7,382 bases of DNA from Nitrospirota bacterium (GCA_016212685.1 JACREW010000192.1:1-7382), one strand, 5' to 3'. Counted from the first letter of the stretch, positions 1 through 6,337 are shown. Notes: generated by a model not told the origin, from the letters alone. A program made the numbers and translations.

Positions 1-831
1 CTGCCGCCTTTTAACGGTTTTGTATCGGAATGGCTCGCCTTTCAGGCGTTTCTTCTTTCGCCGTCTTTGCCGAACCAGATGATGAAACTCCTTATGCCTA
101 TGGCCGCGGCGCTGCTCGCGCTTACCGCAGCGCTGGTTGCCGTTGCGTTTGTAAAGGTCTTTGGCGTTACCTTCCTCGGCCACTGGAGAGGATCACGCGA
201 CATCCATGTGCATGAAGTTGACTGGCATATGCGGTTGGGCATGATACTGGCAGCGGTTGCCTGTCTTGCCCTCGGCATTCTGCCCTCAGTATTTATCGGG
301 TGGACGGATATACTTATGGAACAGATGGCAGGGGCGCGGTTAAGCTCTTCCGCAGCCGCAGGGGGCTGGGTGTGGCTGACCCCCATATCGCCTGAAAGGG
401 CTTCCTATTCGGGGATTACCGTATTTATGGGTATTCTTGCCGTGTATGCGGTTGTCTATGTAGTTCTCCATGTCAATCCGGGCAAGATACGCCGCGGGCC
501 GATATGGGATTGCGGTTTCGAGAAGCTCACCCCGCGAATGCAGTATAATGCTATCTCCTTCTCGATGCCTATCCGCAGGATATTCGGTTTTTTATTTTTG
601 ATAAAAGAGAATGCGCAGATAACGAAGGCGCCTCATCCGGCCTTCCCGAAGAGATTGCATTATTTGCTCAGGGTCAGGGACCGCTTCTGGTTTTGGATAT
701 ACAGGCCTTTTACCACAGCAATCTTCTGGGTGGCGCGCAAGGTCGGAAGGCTTCAGCAAGGACGCATACAGACGTATCTCATTTATTCATTTTTGACGAT
801 TATTGTACTTTTATTGGTTAAGTCATTATGA
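1..831 (+). CDS. hyfB: HyfB-like proton-translocating antiporter subunit (NuoL/Mrp family), C-terminal part
   Basis: The reading frame is open from base 1, so the gene begins before the window and only its last 276 residues are seen, perhaps 40% of a usual HyfB. The protein is an integral inner-membrane subunit of the NuoL/MrpA antiporter family, believed to move H+ or Na+ in group 4 hydrogenase-type complexes. The first visible residues, LPPFNGFVSEW, are the conserved loop of this family. A long hydrophobic segment lies at about residues 27-52. The stretch WDCGFEKLTPRMQYNAISFS at about 169-188, followed by PIRRIFG, is the typical HyfB C-terminal signature. The last 20 or so residues form a final membrane helix. 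An internal methionine at base 67 is not the start, because homology runs upstream of it. It is the first gene seen of the operon; hyfC follows after a 69-base gap that holds a palindrome. The family call is firm. The name hyfB is by analogy, since the complex is not a true hydrogenase. Confidence 0.9.
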   Translation: MPPFNGFVSEWLAFQAFLLSPSLPNQMMKLLMPMAAALLALTAALVAVAFVKVFGVTFLGHWRGSRDIHVHEVDWHMRLGMILAAVACLALGILPSVFIGWTDILMEQMAGARLSSSAAAGGWVWLTPISPERASYSGITVFMGILAVYAVVYVVLHVNPGKIRRGPIWDCGFEKLTPRMQYNAISFSMPIRRIFGFLFLIKENAQITKAPHPAFPKRLHYLLRVRDRFWFWIYRPFTTAIFWVARKVGRLQQGRIQTYLIYSFLTIIVLLLVKSL

Positions 832-837
832 AAATAA

Positions 838-887
838 TAACTCCCCCGCGCCCCCTCTTAGGTTAAGAGGGGGTATAGGGGGAGTTA
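838..887. repeat. Two-tier palindromic element (REP-like) between hyfB and hyfC
   Basis: An outer stem of 10 perfect pairs is formed by TAACTCCCCC (838-847) and GGGGGAGTTA (878-887). An inner stem of 10 perfect pairs is formed by CCCCCTCTTA (851-860) and TAAGAGGGGG (864-873). The inner loop is 3 bases (861-863), and a small internal loop of 3 and 4 bases separates the stems. The element begins 6 bases after the hyfB stop and fills most of the only real gap in the operon. No T-run follows, so it is not a classical terminator. It resembles the dispersed C-rich palindromes common in bacterial genomes, and in mRNA it would fold into a very stable hairpin. Copy number elsewhere cannot be seen here. 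Confidence 0.8.
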
Positions 888-891
888 GGAG
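887..891 (+). promoter_or_regulatory. Shine-Dalgarno for hyfC, abutting the palindrome
   Basis: AGGAG lies 9 bases before the hyfC ATG at 901. Its first base is the last base of the outer stem of the palindrome, so folding of that hairpin leaves the site just free, or partly masks it. This supports ATG 901 as the hyfC start. Confidence 0.65.
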
Positions 892-900
892 TAGCTGAAG

Positions 901-1839
901 ATGGAAGGAATTATTGTGGAGATATTGCAGGTTATCGTCCTTATAGGGCTTGCCCCTCTGTTTGCAGGATGGGTAAAGATGCTGAAGTGCCGGCTTCAGG
1001 GACGCACTTCACCGGGACTGCTTCAGCCGTATCGTGATCTGGCAAAGCTGTTCTCTAAGGATATTGTGCTTGCTGAAAACGCTTCGTGGATATTCCGCTT
1101 TACCCCGTATCTCGTTTTCGGCACAGTAATTATAGCCGGAGCCGTTGTCCCTATGCTTTCCACAGATCTGCCGCTTTCGCTGACGGCGGATGTTATCGTG
1201 CTGGTGGGGCTCTTCGGCATTGCCAGGTTTTTTACCGCTCTGGCAGGAATGGATATCGGAACAGCATTCGGCGGCATGGGATCGAGCCGCGAGATGATGG
1301 TCGCGTCGCTTGCCGAGCCTGCGATGCTCATGGCGATATTTACCGTATCGCTTTTGTGCAAATCGACATCTCTTACGCGCATAGCCGAGGTGATTTCAAG
1401 CTCGGGCTTTATAGCAAAGCCGTCTCTCGCCTTTGCTTTCTTAGCCTTTGTCCTCATCGCTATTGCCGAAAACGGCAGGATACCGGTGGATAACCCGGCT
1501 ACGCATCTTGAATTGACAATGCTGCATGAGGCGATGATACTGGAATATTCAGGCAGGCATTTAGCCCTTATAGAGTGGGCAGGCATGATGAAATTATTCC
1601 TTTTTATGGCTATAGGAAGCGCCCTCTTTTTCCCGTTAGGCATTGCCGCAACCGATAATATTGCCGGTATCCCTAAGGCTTTGGTCTTTTTGATTATGAA
1701 GCTCGGAGCAGCCGGAGTCGTGCTCGTATTGATAGAGACTGGTCTTGCAAAGATGCGGCTGTTCCGGTTGACCGAATTTTTGGGCGGAGCGTTTTTAATG
1801 GCGACACTCGGAATGCTCTCATTTTTTATTCTGGAGTAA
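901..1839 (+). CDS. hyfC: HyfC-like membrane subunit (NuoH family)
   Basis: This 312-residue protein has the length and about eight membrane helices of the NuoH/HyfC/EchB family. That subunit anchors the soluble arm of complex I and group 4 hydrogenases in the inner membrane and forms the first ion channel. Family motifs visible are GRTSPGLLQPYRDLAKLFSK (residues 34-53), GSSREMMVASLAEPAML (127-143), and the acidic loop AENGRIPVDNP (189-199) running into HLELTMLHEAMILEYSG (202-218). The many glutamates of these loops, which in relatives line the path between the Fe-S subunit and the membrane arm, are kept. ATG 901 is chosen for the AGGAG before it and because residues 1-30 form a normal first helix. 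The stop is 2 bases before the hyfE start, so the two genes are co-translated or nearly so. Family assignment is secure. Confidence 0.93.
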   Translation: MEGIIVEILQVIVLIGLAPLFAGWVKMLKCRLQGRTSPGLLQPYRDLAKLFSKDIVLAENASWIFRFTPYLVFGTVIIAGAVVPMLSTDLPLSLTADVIVLVGLFGIARFFTALAGMDIGTAFGGMGSSREMMVASLAEPAMLMAIFTVSLLCKSTSLTRIAEVISSSGFIAKPSLAFAFLAFVLIAIAENGRIPVDNPATHLELTMLHEAMILEYSGRHLALIEWAGMMKLFLFMAIGSALFFPLGIAATDNIAGIPKALVFLIMKLGAAGVVLVLIETGLAKMRLFRLTEFLGGAFLMATLGMLSFFILE

Positions 1840-1841
1840 TT

Positions 1842-2507
1842 ATGGATTTGCAGACGGCATCTCAGATAAACGATTTTCTGGCGGCATTCGTGCTCCTGGG
1901 AGCATTCGGCATGCTGACGCAGAAGAGGATATACAGCCTTATACATCTATTTGCGTGGCAGGGTTTTTTCCTCTCCGTCAATATCGCTATCGTTGCTTAT
2001 GCGGCAGGCAGGCATCACCTTTACATTTCCTCTATCCTGACCCTTTCCCTGAAGGTGATACTCCTGCCCTATATCCTCCATACCCTCGTAGTGAAGCTTA
2101 AGATACGAAAAGAGGCGGAAACGCTGGTGAATATTCCGGCAACCATGCTTATCGGCATAGCGCTCGTTATATTTTCGTATTACCTGACAGCGCCAGTGAC
2201 CGAGCTCTCGCGGCTCATAACACGCTCAACTATTGCGGTCGCCCTTGCCACGGTAATGATAGGGCTGCTTATGATGATTACGAGGAAACATGCCGTTACG
2301 CAGATCATAGGTTTCCTCGCTATGGAAAACGGACTTTTTTTTGCGGCTACAAGCGCGACATACGGCATGCCTTTGGTGGTGGAATTGGGCGTGGCGCTTG
2401 ATATACTGATAGCGGCATTTATATTCGGCATATTTTTCTTTCATATACATACTACCTTTGACAGCCTCGATGTCGAACAGATGACGCGTCTGAAGGAGGG
2501 AGACTGA
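1842..2507 (+). CDS. hyfE: HyfE-like membrane subunit (NuoK-related)
   Basis: This 221-residue protein is almost entirely hydrophobic, with six or seven predicted membrane helices. It matches the length and layout of HyfE, whose C-terminal half corresponds to NuoK of complex I. Two glutamates sit inside membrane helices as in NuoK: E162 in FLAMENGLFF and E181 in VVELGVALDI. K71 in SLKVILLPYILH is a buried basic residue in the N-terminal half. These charges are expected to belong to the ion path. The tail DSLDVEQMTRLKEGD is short, charged and probably cytoplasmic. The start follows the hyfC stop by 2 bases, with GGAG at 1833-1836. The stop directly abuts the hyfF ATG. HyfD, which lies between C and E in the E. 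coli hyf operon, is absent. Confidence 0.9.
   Translation: MDLQTASQINDFLAAFVLLGAFGMLTQKRIYSLIHLFAWQGFFLSVNIAIVAYAAGRHHLYISSILTLSLKVILLPYILHTLVVKLKIRKEAETLVNIPATMLIGIALVIFSYYLTAPVTELSRLITRSTIAVALATVMIGLLMMITRKHAVTQIIGFLAMENGLFFAATSATYGMPLVVELGVALDILIAAFIFGIFFFHIHTTFDSLDVEQMTRLKEGD
2493..2500 (+). promoter_or_regulatory. Strong Shine-Dalgarno for hyfF
   Basis: AAGGAGGG lies inside the last codons of hyfE, 7 bases before the hyfF ATG at 2508. It is the strongest ribosome site in the operon and fixes the hyfF start immediately after the hyfE TGA. Confidence 0.75.
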
Positions 2508-3956
2508 ATGATCCTGCTGATTTTGCTCGGGGTTCCTCTCTTTGCCGCAGTCGTCCTTGCTTTTGTCGGCGACAGGAGACTTGCGCCGGAAGTGAATATT
2601 GCCGGTTCAGCCGCCACTTTCGCCGCAGGAGTCGCTCTGGCGCTTCGGGTATACGAGCAAGGCCCTATGACGGCGGGCGGGAAGTTTTTCTTTGTTGACG
2701 CGTTCAATGTCTATCTCGCTGTTCTTACCGCCTTTGTCTCCATGACTACGGCGATTTTCAGCAGGAGATATATGCGAAGGGAACGCGAACACGGCAGGGT
2801 CGGGCATGTGGGCATGAGATTTTATCATGCCATGTTCCAGCTTTTTATCTTTGCGATGCTTCTGTGTCTTCTGACAAACAATATCGGCATTCTATGGATA
2901 GCCATGGAGCTTGCGACCCTTTCGACTGTGCTTTTGGTTTCTCTTTACCGCACTCCAACCGCGATTGAGGCTGCATGGAAATATTTTATACTCTGCGGCG
3001 TCGGAATTGCCCAGGCTCTTTTCGGGACAGTGCTTCTTTACTTCGCCGCGGAAAGAGTGCTCGGAGAGGGGGGAGACGCCCTTTTGTGGACGAACCTGAG
3101 CCAGGTGAGCGACAAACTCGAGCCTACCGTCTTATCTCTTGCCTTTGTCTTTCTGATGGTCGGATACGGGACGAAGGTCGGGCTTGTGCCGCTCCACAAC
3201 TGGCTGCCCGACGCCCACAGCGAAGGACCTACGCCTATATCGGCAGTGCTTTCCGGGCTTCTGCTCAATATAGCGCTCTATGCGCTGGTCAGGTGCAAAA
3301 CCCTTGTTGACGGCTCTACGCACTCGCACAGGGCGGGAGATATAATGATGTGGTTCGGCATTATCTCGATAATCGTCGCGGCGTTTTCGCTGCTCAGGCA
3401 GAAGGATATAAAGCGCATGTTTTCGTATTCATCCATAGAGCATATGGGAATAGCGACCTTCGCGTTCGGGCTTGGCGGCCCCATAGCCACATTCGGAGCG
3501 CTTCTGCACATGCTGGTTCACAGCCTTGCAAAGTCTTCGATATTCTTTACCGTGGGACACGCCTCGCAGATGCACCGGACGCAGGAGATGGATAGAATCA
3601 GAGGGCTTATAAAAGGGAATCCCCTTGTAGGCTGGGGTTTTATGCTCGGCGCTATGGCTATTATCGGGATGCCGCCTTTCGGTATTTTTACCAGCGAGTT
3701 TCTTATACTGACCGCTACAATGAAGGATGCGCCGCTGATGACGCCGTTTCTGCTTTTGGGCCTCGGCGTGGCGTTTGCCGCCATTTTGCGAAAGGTGCAG
3801 TTCATGGTGTCAGGTGATGCGCCTTCCTATCAAAGGCCATTGAAGGCCGCTCATTTGCCGGTGCTTGTGCATATGGCGCTGGTCTTGTTAATCGGAATTT
3901 ATATGCCCGATTTTCTTAATCAATGGTTCCATAAGGCAGTGGAGATATTGAGATGA
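2508..3956 (+). CDS. hyfF: HyfF-like proton-translocating antiporter subunit (NuoN/NuoM/Mrp family)
   Basis: This 482-residue inner-membrane protein has about 14 helices and the normal length for HyfF, the second antiporter-like subunit of the complex. The charged residues of the family's half-channels are present: E134 in WIAMELATLS, K223 in GYGTKVGLVPLHNWLPDAH (219-237), K299 and K302 in RQKDIKRMFSYSSIEHMG, and K342 in LVHSLAKSSIFF. The MPPFGIFTSEF segment (388-398) is the conserved late loop. All known key positions look intact, so ion pumping seems competent even though the large subunit has lost its metal site. The gene abuts hyfE and overlaps hyfG by the ATGA at 3953-3956. The call is secure for the family. 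HyfF is chosen over HyfB or HyfD by length and gene order. Confidence 0.92.
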   Translation: MILLILLGVPLFAAVVLAFVGDRRLAPEVNIAGSAATFAAGVALALRVYEQGPMTAGGKFFFVDAFNVYLAVLTAFVSMTTAIFSRRYMRREREHGRVGHVGMRFYHAMFQLFIFAMLLCLLTNNIGILWIAMELATLSTVLLVSLYRTPTAIEAAWKYFILCGVGIAQALFGTVLLYFAAERVLGEGGDALLWTNLSQVSDKLEPTVLSLAFVFLMVGYGTKVGLVPLHNWLPDAHSEGPTPISAVLSGLLLNIALYALVRCKTLVDGSTHSHRAGDIMMWFGIISIIVAAFSLLRQKDIKRMFSYSSIEHMGIATFAFGLGGPIATFGALLHMLVHSLAKSSIFFTVGHASQMHRTQEMDRIRGLIKGNPLVGWGFMLGAMAIIGMPPFGIFTSEFLILTATMKDAPLMTPFLLLGLGVAFAAILRKVQFMVSGDAPSYQRPLKAAHLPVLVHMALVLLIGIYMPDFLNQWFHKAVEILR

Positions 3957-5518
3957 GCATGCTTAAGGATGCGATAATATCGGCTCTCGGGGCCGACGCG
4001 AAATTCAGGGACGATTACCAGCGCCCGACATCCGTGGCGTTTTGTACCGTGCCGAAAGACAAATTTACGGAAGCGGCAAAGGCGATGAAAAAGTCTTATG
4101 CCTTTTTGGCAGCGGAATGGGCGACTGAAGAAACGCCGTGGTTCGGTATTTTCGCGTGTTACAGGTGGAGAGAAGAATATTTAATAGTAAAGACGATTAC
4201 AACTATGGATGACCCGGCATTTCCGAGCATTACAAAAAAATATCTGCCTGCCTATCGTTTTGAACGGCAGATTCACAGCCTTATGGGGATTATGCCTGTC
4301 GGACATCCGGACTTGAGGCCGTGGATAAAGTTTGAAGACTGGCCTGAAGATGCTTATCCATTGCGCAAAAATTTCGATTCCTCAAAGCCCCTGCCGTATA
4401 TCAAAGGAGACTATGAGTGGATAAAAGCGGATGGAGAAGGCGTGTATGAGATACCGGTAGGACCTGTCCACGCAGGGATTATAGAGCCGGGGCATTTCCG
4501 TTTTCAGGCGGTAGGAGAAATGGTTATCAATCTCGAAGAACGGCTCGGATATGTGCATAAGGGCATAGAAAAACGCTTTGAATCATTGTCATGGAAGGAC
4601 GGCGTAAAACTCGCTGCGCGTGTTTCGGGAGATACGACCGTGGCCCACAGCATTGCCTATTCGATGGCGGTTGAGTCTATGACGCATTGCGTTGTTCCTG
4701 AACGGGCATATTGGCTCAGGGCGTTATTTCTCGAACGCGAGCGCATTGCAAACCACTTAGGCGATTTAGGCGCTATCTGCAACGATGCGGCCTTTGCCTT
4801 TATGCTCTATCAGCTTTCCTATCTCAAAGAGATAATGCTCCGCACTAACTACAGGCTCTTCGGCCATCGCTTCATTATGGACAGGGTAATGCCGGGAGGT
4901 GCGACAGTCGATATGGACGAACAGGGAAAGAAAGAAATCTCAGCGGAGCTTGACCGTATTGCGGCAGATTTTGAAAGGCTCGTAGTTATCTACGATGAGA
5001 GTTCCTCCCTCGAAGACAGGGTAAGAGATACCGGCAGGCTTGCTCCGGAACAGGCACGGCAGTTATGCGCCGTGGGCATTACAGCAAGGGCGAGCGGTAT
5101 AAATGTGGATTGCAGGTTGTTTAATCCCTTCCCGCCTTATGACAGGCTTGAAATAAATGTTCCTGTGCTTATTTCAGGAGACGTCCACGCGCGGGTATGG
5201 GTAAGGGTCGAGGAAATACGCGAGTCGATCCGCATTATCCGCTTTATCCTTGAAAACATTCCTGAAGGCAATATATCCGCGCCTATTAATAAACCTGCTC
5301 CGGATACGGCCGGTTTTTCGGCAGTGGAGGGCTGGCGCGGCGAAATAATCTATTGGCTTCAGGCAGGGCCGAACGGTGAAATAAACCGCTGCATGGTCAG
5401 AGACCCCTCCAGCGTCAACTGGATCGGGCTCGAACAGGCGATTCAGGGGAATATAGTCCCGGACTTTCCACTATGCAATAAAAGTTTTAACCAATCCTAT
5501 TCGGGGCATGACTTATGA
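3953..5518 (+). CDS. hyfG: HyfG-like large subunit (NuoC-NuoD fusion) without NiFe-site cysteines (Ehr type)
   Basis: This 521-residue protein joins a NuoC-like domain (about 1-140) to a NuoD / hydrogenase-large-subunit domain (about 160-521), as in HyfG and HycE. It should sit on the cytoplasmic side, bound to HyfI. Landmarks are GPVHAGIIEPGHFRF (170-184), GYVHKGIEK (199-207) and ERERIANHLGDLGAICND (261-278). At the first nickel motif the protein reads RVSGDT (223-228), where hydrogenases have RxCGxC. At the second it reads DPSSVN (484-489), where they have DPCxxC. All four ligands are thus replaced, by S225, T228, S486 and N489, coded TCG, ACG, TCC and AAC. Neither selenocysteine nor a frame error explains this. 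The tail runs on after the DPSSVN motif to IVPDFPL and GHDL, so there is no sign of the C-terminal maturation cleavage. This fits the Ehr complexes related to group 4 hydrogenases, so H2 chemistry is unlikely. The true substrate is unknown. ATG 3953 overlaps hyfF, with GGAG at 3941-3944; M3 is a possible alternative start. Confidence 0.93.
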   Translation: MSMLKDAIISALGADAKFRDDYQRPTSVAFCTVPKDKFTEAAKAMKKSYAFLAAEWATEETPWFGIFACYRWREEYLIVKTITTMDDPAFPSITKKYLPAYRFERQIHSLMGIMPVGHPDLRPWIKFEDWPEDAYPLRKNFDSSKPLPYIKGDYEWIKADGEGVYEIPVGPVHAGIIEPGHFRFQAVGEMVINLEERLGYVHKGIEKRFESLSWKDGVKLAARVSGDTTVAHSIAYSMAVESMTHCVVPERAYWLRALFLERERIANHLGDLGAICNDAAFAFMLYQLSYLKEIMLRTNYRLFGHRFIMDRVMPGGATVDMDEQGKKEISAELDRIAADFERLVVIYDESSSLEDRVRDTGRLAPEQARQLCAVGITARASGINVDCRLFNPFPPYDRLEINVPVLISGDVHARVWVRVEEIRESIRIIRFILENIPEGNISAPINKPAPDTAGFSAVEGWRGEIIYWLQAGPNGEINRCMVRDPSSVNWIGLEQAIQGNIVPDFPLCNKSFNQSYSGHDL

Positions 5519-5736
5519 TAATATCCCGTAGCAGCATAGAGGTCATGTCTGCTTCAACGCCTTTGCAAGTGTTGTCGCATATTTACAACAAAGATATTTT
5601 ATCTTTCACTCAAATAGGTGCCACCGATGCGAATGACGGGTATAAGAGAATGTCTTCTAAAAGTTCTGCCGGCAAAGTCATTGAATCATACCTGCCCTCT
5701 ATGTTGAGATGTTGTGACGGAGGCCTGCCGACATGA
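5515..5736 (+). CDS. Unrecognised 73-residue ORF wedged between hyfG and hyfI
   Basis: I do not recognise this protein. It starts at the ATG that overlaps the hyfG TGA (ATGA 5515-5518) and ends at the TGA that overlaps the hyfI ATG (ATGA 5733-5736), so it fills the junction exactly. It is polar and serine-rich, with about a dozen serines, and has no membrane helix and no signal peptide. Its only cysteines are an adjacent pair near the end (LRCCDGG). In E. coli hyf the ferredoxin HyfH lies in this slot, but the CxxCxxCxxxCP motifs of HyfH are absent, so it is not HyfH. No good Shine-Dalgarno precedes it (only GGGG at 5502-5505), so translation would rely on coupling from hyfG. GC is about 44% by hand count, lower than the about 50% nearby. 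It may be a small accessory subunit or a chance frame within a short insertion. Coding status is doubtful. Confidence 0.4.
   Translation: MIISRSSIEVMSASTPLQVLSHIYNKDILSFTQIGATDANDGYKRMSSKSSAGKVIESYLPSMLRCCDGGLPT
5719..5723 (+). promoter_or_regulatory. Shine-Dalgarno for hyfI
   Basis: GGAGG lies 9 bases before the ATG at 5733, within the last codons of the 73-residue ORF. It supports that hyfI start and shows that hyfI can be initiated independently of the doubtful ORF upstream. Confidence 0.7.
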
Positions 5737-6254
5737 TAAGAATACTTCGTCAGATATTCCGCACCGGCGTTATCACGGAAGATGTCTTAACGCCTGAAGA
5801 CGAACATATCGAAATCGTCGGAGACAGGCTTGAAGAAGCCGTGAAAAAGCTCTTTCGAGGCAGTCTCACCATCAGGCAGGTGGATGCCGGCTCGTGTAAC
5901 GGCTGCGAGCTTGAGATACACGCCCTGAATAACTCTATCTATAATTGCGAACGTTACGGCATCCATTTTACCGCCTCTCCGAGGTTTGCCGATATGCTTC
6001 TGGTTACAGGCCCCGTATCGCGGAACATGGAGATAGCCTTAAAAAGGACATATGAAGCCACGCCGACCCCTAAACTCGTAGTAGCGGTGGGAAATTGCGG
6101 CTGTAATGGCGGGGTCTTCGGCGAGAGCTATGCATCGTTGGGCGGAATTGATAAGGTTATCCCTGTGGACGCCTATATTAAGGGCTGTCCACCCACACCG
6201 ACGGCATTACTCAACGGAATACTTAAGGCTATAGAAGGGAAAACAAAGCCTTAA
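5733..6254 (+). CDS. hyfI: HyfI-like small subunit (NuoB family, one 4Fe-4S cluster)
   Basis: This 173-residue protein is the NuoB/HyfI small subunit, which binds the large subunit and carries the [4Fe-4S] cluster nearest its active site (N2 in complex I, proximal in hydrogenases). The four expected ligands are present: C55 and C58 in GSCNGCELE, C122 in VAVGNCGC, and C152 in KGCPPTP. The GSCNGCELEIHALNN and ASPRFADMLLVTGP stretches are highly typical. The N-terminal extension before about residue 43, starting MIRILRQIFRTG, is typical of the Hyf/Ehr branch and may contact the membrane. An extra cysteine, C124, sits two residues after C122, and a further one, C72, is in YNCERYG. No twin-arginine signal is present, so the protein faces the cytoplasm. 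It is the last gene of the operon, with a repeat following 10 bases after its stop. The assignment is secure. Confidence 0.93.
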   Translation: MIRILRQIFRTGVITEDVLTPEDEHIEIVGDRLEEAVKKLFRGSLTIRQVDAGSCNGCELEIHALNNSIYNCERYGIHFTASPRFADMLLVTGPVSRNMEIALKRTYEATPTPKLVVAVGNCGCNGGVFGESYASLGGIDKVIPVDAYIKGCPPTPTALLNGILKAIEGKTKP

Positions 6255-6264
6255 GGAAATCGGA

Positions 6265-6337
6265 GGGGACTGTCCCTATTTACGGACGAAGTCGTAGAAT
6301 AGGGACAGTCGTAGAATAGGGACAGTCCCCGTGTCCC
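6265..6337. repeat. GGGACAGTCCC-type palindromic repeat at the convergent gene junction
   Basis: GGGGACTGTCCCTATT (6265-6280) is the perfect inverse of AATAGGGACAGTCCCC (6315-6330), giving 16-base arms. Each arm also contains a self-complementary core, GGGACnGTCCC. Between them a 17-base unit, GTCGTAGAATAGGGACA, is repeated in tandem with 17-base spacing (6291-6307 and 6308-6324, continuing to 6327). The left arm can therefore pair with either copy of the right arm. A further GTGTCCC follows at 6331-6337. Short GGGACAGTCCC palindromes of this kind are, from memory, widespread in Nitrospirota and Desulfobacterota genomes and often lie near REP-associated tyrosine transposases. No transposase is in this window. 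The element lies between two converging genes and could act as a transcription barrier, but no T-run is present. Confidence 0.75.

Larger units (their letters stand above)
5515..5739. repeat. 7-base direct repeats (ATGATAA) bounding the G-I insert
   Basis: ATGATAA occurs at 5515-5521 and again at 5733-5739, at the two start codons. Removing one copy with the intervening 211 bases would place hyfI directly on the hyfG stop by an ATGA overlap, like the hyfF-hyfG junction. The pattern resembles a target-site duplication around a short insertion, but no terminal inverted repeats are visible. Four of the seven bases are already explained by the ATGA overlap, so chance remains possible. Confidence 0.35.

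Noticed and set aside
42..386. - strand frame of 114 codons over the first part of the window
   Set aside because: It is a shadow of hyfB, whose frame is open from base 1 and carries family motifs.
1023..1946. Long - strand open frame of 307 codons
   Set aside because: It lies antisense to hyfC and the start of hyfE, whose protein motifs are unmistakable. Its translation has no recognisable domain and reflects codon bias of the + strand genes.
2975..3310. + strand out-of-frame ORF of 111 codons inside hyfF
   Set aside because: It is fully contained in hyfF, arginine-rich and without a ribosome site or domain; a shadow frame.
4619..5419. Selenocysteine or sequencing error explaining the missing nickel cysteines
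   Set aside because: The four codons are TCG, ACG, TCC and AAC, none being TGA or one base from a frame slip, and both motifs are changed in otherwise well-kept contexts.
5515..5736. The 73-residue ORF as a degenerate HyfH ferredoxin
   Set aside because: No CxxCxxCxxxCP motif or remnant is visible in the frame; the only cysteines are one adjacent pair.
6291..6327. Tandem 17-base repeat as a CRISPR array
   Set aside because: The two units are directly adjacent with no spacers, and no cas gene is present.
6265..6330. The inverted repeat after hyfI as a rho-independent terminator
   Set aside because: Neither arm is followed by a T-run on either strand, so it fits a mobile palindrome better, although it may still impede polymerase.
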